From assembly GCF_020905415.1 (NCBI RefSeq), contig NZ_JAJJMP010000001.1, positions 4,089,066 through 4,153,065 on the forward strand: a stretch of DNA of 64,000 nt, given 5' to 3'. Shown piece after piece: positions 63,814 to 64,000 of this stretch (within the stretch, counting starts at the first letter, position 1; each line of letters starts with the position of its first letter). This stretch comes from Myroides oncorhynchi (lineage in GTDB: Bacteria > Bacteroidota > Bacteroidia > Flavobacteriales > Flavobacteriaceae). The position numbers and the translations under genes are program-made. The notes under the pieces were generated by a model. The model searched no databases. It saw nothing but the letters and a program-made list of their open reading frames with translations, and was not told the DNA's origin.

Positions 63814-64000
63814 AATTTCTCGAATAAATTTGTGAGTTATTTTTTTTATTATACTTAACAAATTATTTTAAACTTTGCAATGACAAAAAGGTTTTTTTAT
63901 CCCAAAAATTGTTCACATATTTGCCACTGTAATAAGAGGTGCTTTTCTCCCCTTGAAAATCCCTCAAAAGTAGTAACTGTTTTTATAATTCTAACCTAAA
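63814..64000. other. Intergenic end of window
   Basis: No gene. Contains TTGTTCACA (63909-63917), two mismatches from the DnaA box TTATCCACA, and AT-rich runs. In several flavobacterial genomes, as I recall, a thioesterase of this kind lies beside dnaA, so the origin could follow, but the window does not show it. Confidence 0.25.

Noticed and set aside
1..64000. tRNA, rRNA and CRISPR arrays
   Set aside because: No tRNA T-arm consensus, no rRNA-like conserved blocks and no regularly spaced direct repeats were seen on either strand.

Overview
The window is AT-rich, gene-dense chromosomal DNA of a Bacteroidota bacterium, almost certainly Flavobacteriaceae and plausibly Myroides or a close relative (genus is a guess). 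Pointers are the promoter form TTG-N19-TAnnTTTG, weak Shine-Dalgarno signals, Bacteroidota-type families (fused hisIE and hisB, BT_3928-like DoxX protein, DUF6428, DUF6660, CzcA-TolC fusion, carboxypeptidase-like regulatory domains) and lipoprotein signals ending in SC-K/E. No tRNA, rRNA or CRISPR was seen.

Layout. 1-1.36 kb: no convincing gene. 1.37-2.7 kb: membrane-anchored LuxR-type regulator. 2.8-9.9 kb: complete eight-gene histidine operon hisGDCBHAF(IE) on the minus strand, preceded by a His-codon leader peptide (MYPSQL-HHHHH-FTCTLTSW) and an intrinsic terminator, i.e. a ribosome-mediated attenuator. 10-15.4 kb: alpha/beta-hydrolase-like protein, a stretch of small and decayed genes (ParD-like antitoxin remnant, strong hairpins), a Xaa-Pro aminopeptidase and a first SWIM zinc-finger protein. 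15.6-18.8 kb: AidB-like acyl-CoA dehydrogenase plus acyl-CoA synthetase. 18.9-24 kb: minus-strand cluster with two more SWIM paralogues, two acidic small proteins and a nucleoside-deoxyribosyltransferase-like protein. 24.06-25.64 kb: an IS4-type insertion sequence with 8-bp target duplication. 25.7-26.6 kb: a Fic gene broken by an early TGA and with Arg where the catalytic His should be.

27.7-33 kb is the most distinctive block: a PadR regulator followed by seven tightly packed genes, six of them paralogous membrane proteins sharing a ~60-residue N-terminal helical domain (HAAS-like) with divergent membrane parts, plus one secreted DUF6624-like protein. 33-39.4 kb is housekeeping: rlmH, a lipoprotein, folP, then DUF1599-DoxX-ABC permease-TlpA-tpiA. 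39.4-46.8 kb: an AraC regulator with a siderophore-interacting protein, small accessory enzymes, an SMR exporter with a Crp/Fnr regulator, and a metallopeptidase gene split by a 1-base frameshift. 46.85-48.2 kb: a second IS4-type element (DUF4372 transposase). 49-51 kb: arsenic resistance (acr3, DUF6428, arsR) with two identical operators. 51.2-51.9 kb: a frameshifted hypothetical gene. 52-59.7 kb: aldehyde dehydrogenase and a heavy-metal efflux operon (DUF6660, CzcA-TolC fusion, CzcB). 59.9-64 kb: prmC, ribD, an IMPACT-family gene, a TonB-accessory-like secreted protein and a 4HBT thioesterase.

Recurring theme: the accessory intervals contain at least five genes broken by single-base events, three of them next to short homopolymers, while the biosynthetic operons are intact. 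This is either real decay or phase variation in the accessory genes, or uncorrected homopolymer errors in the assembly; the sequence alone cannot decide.
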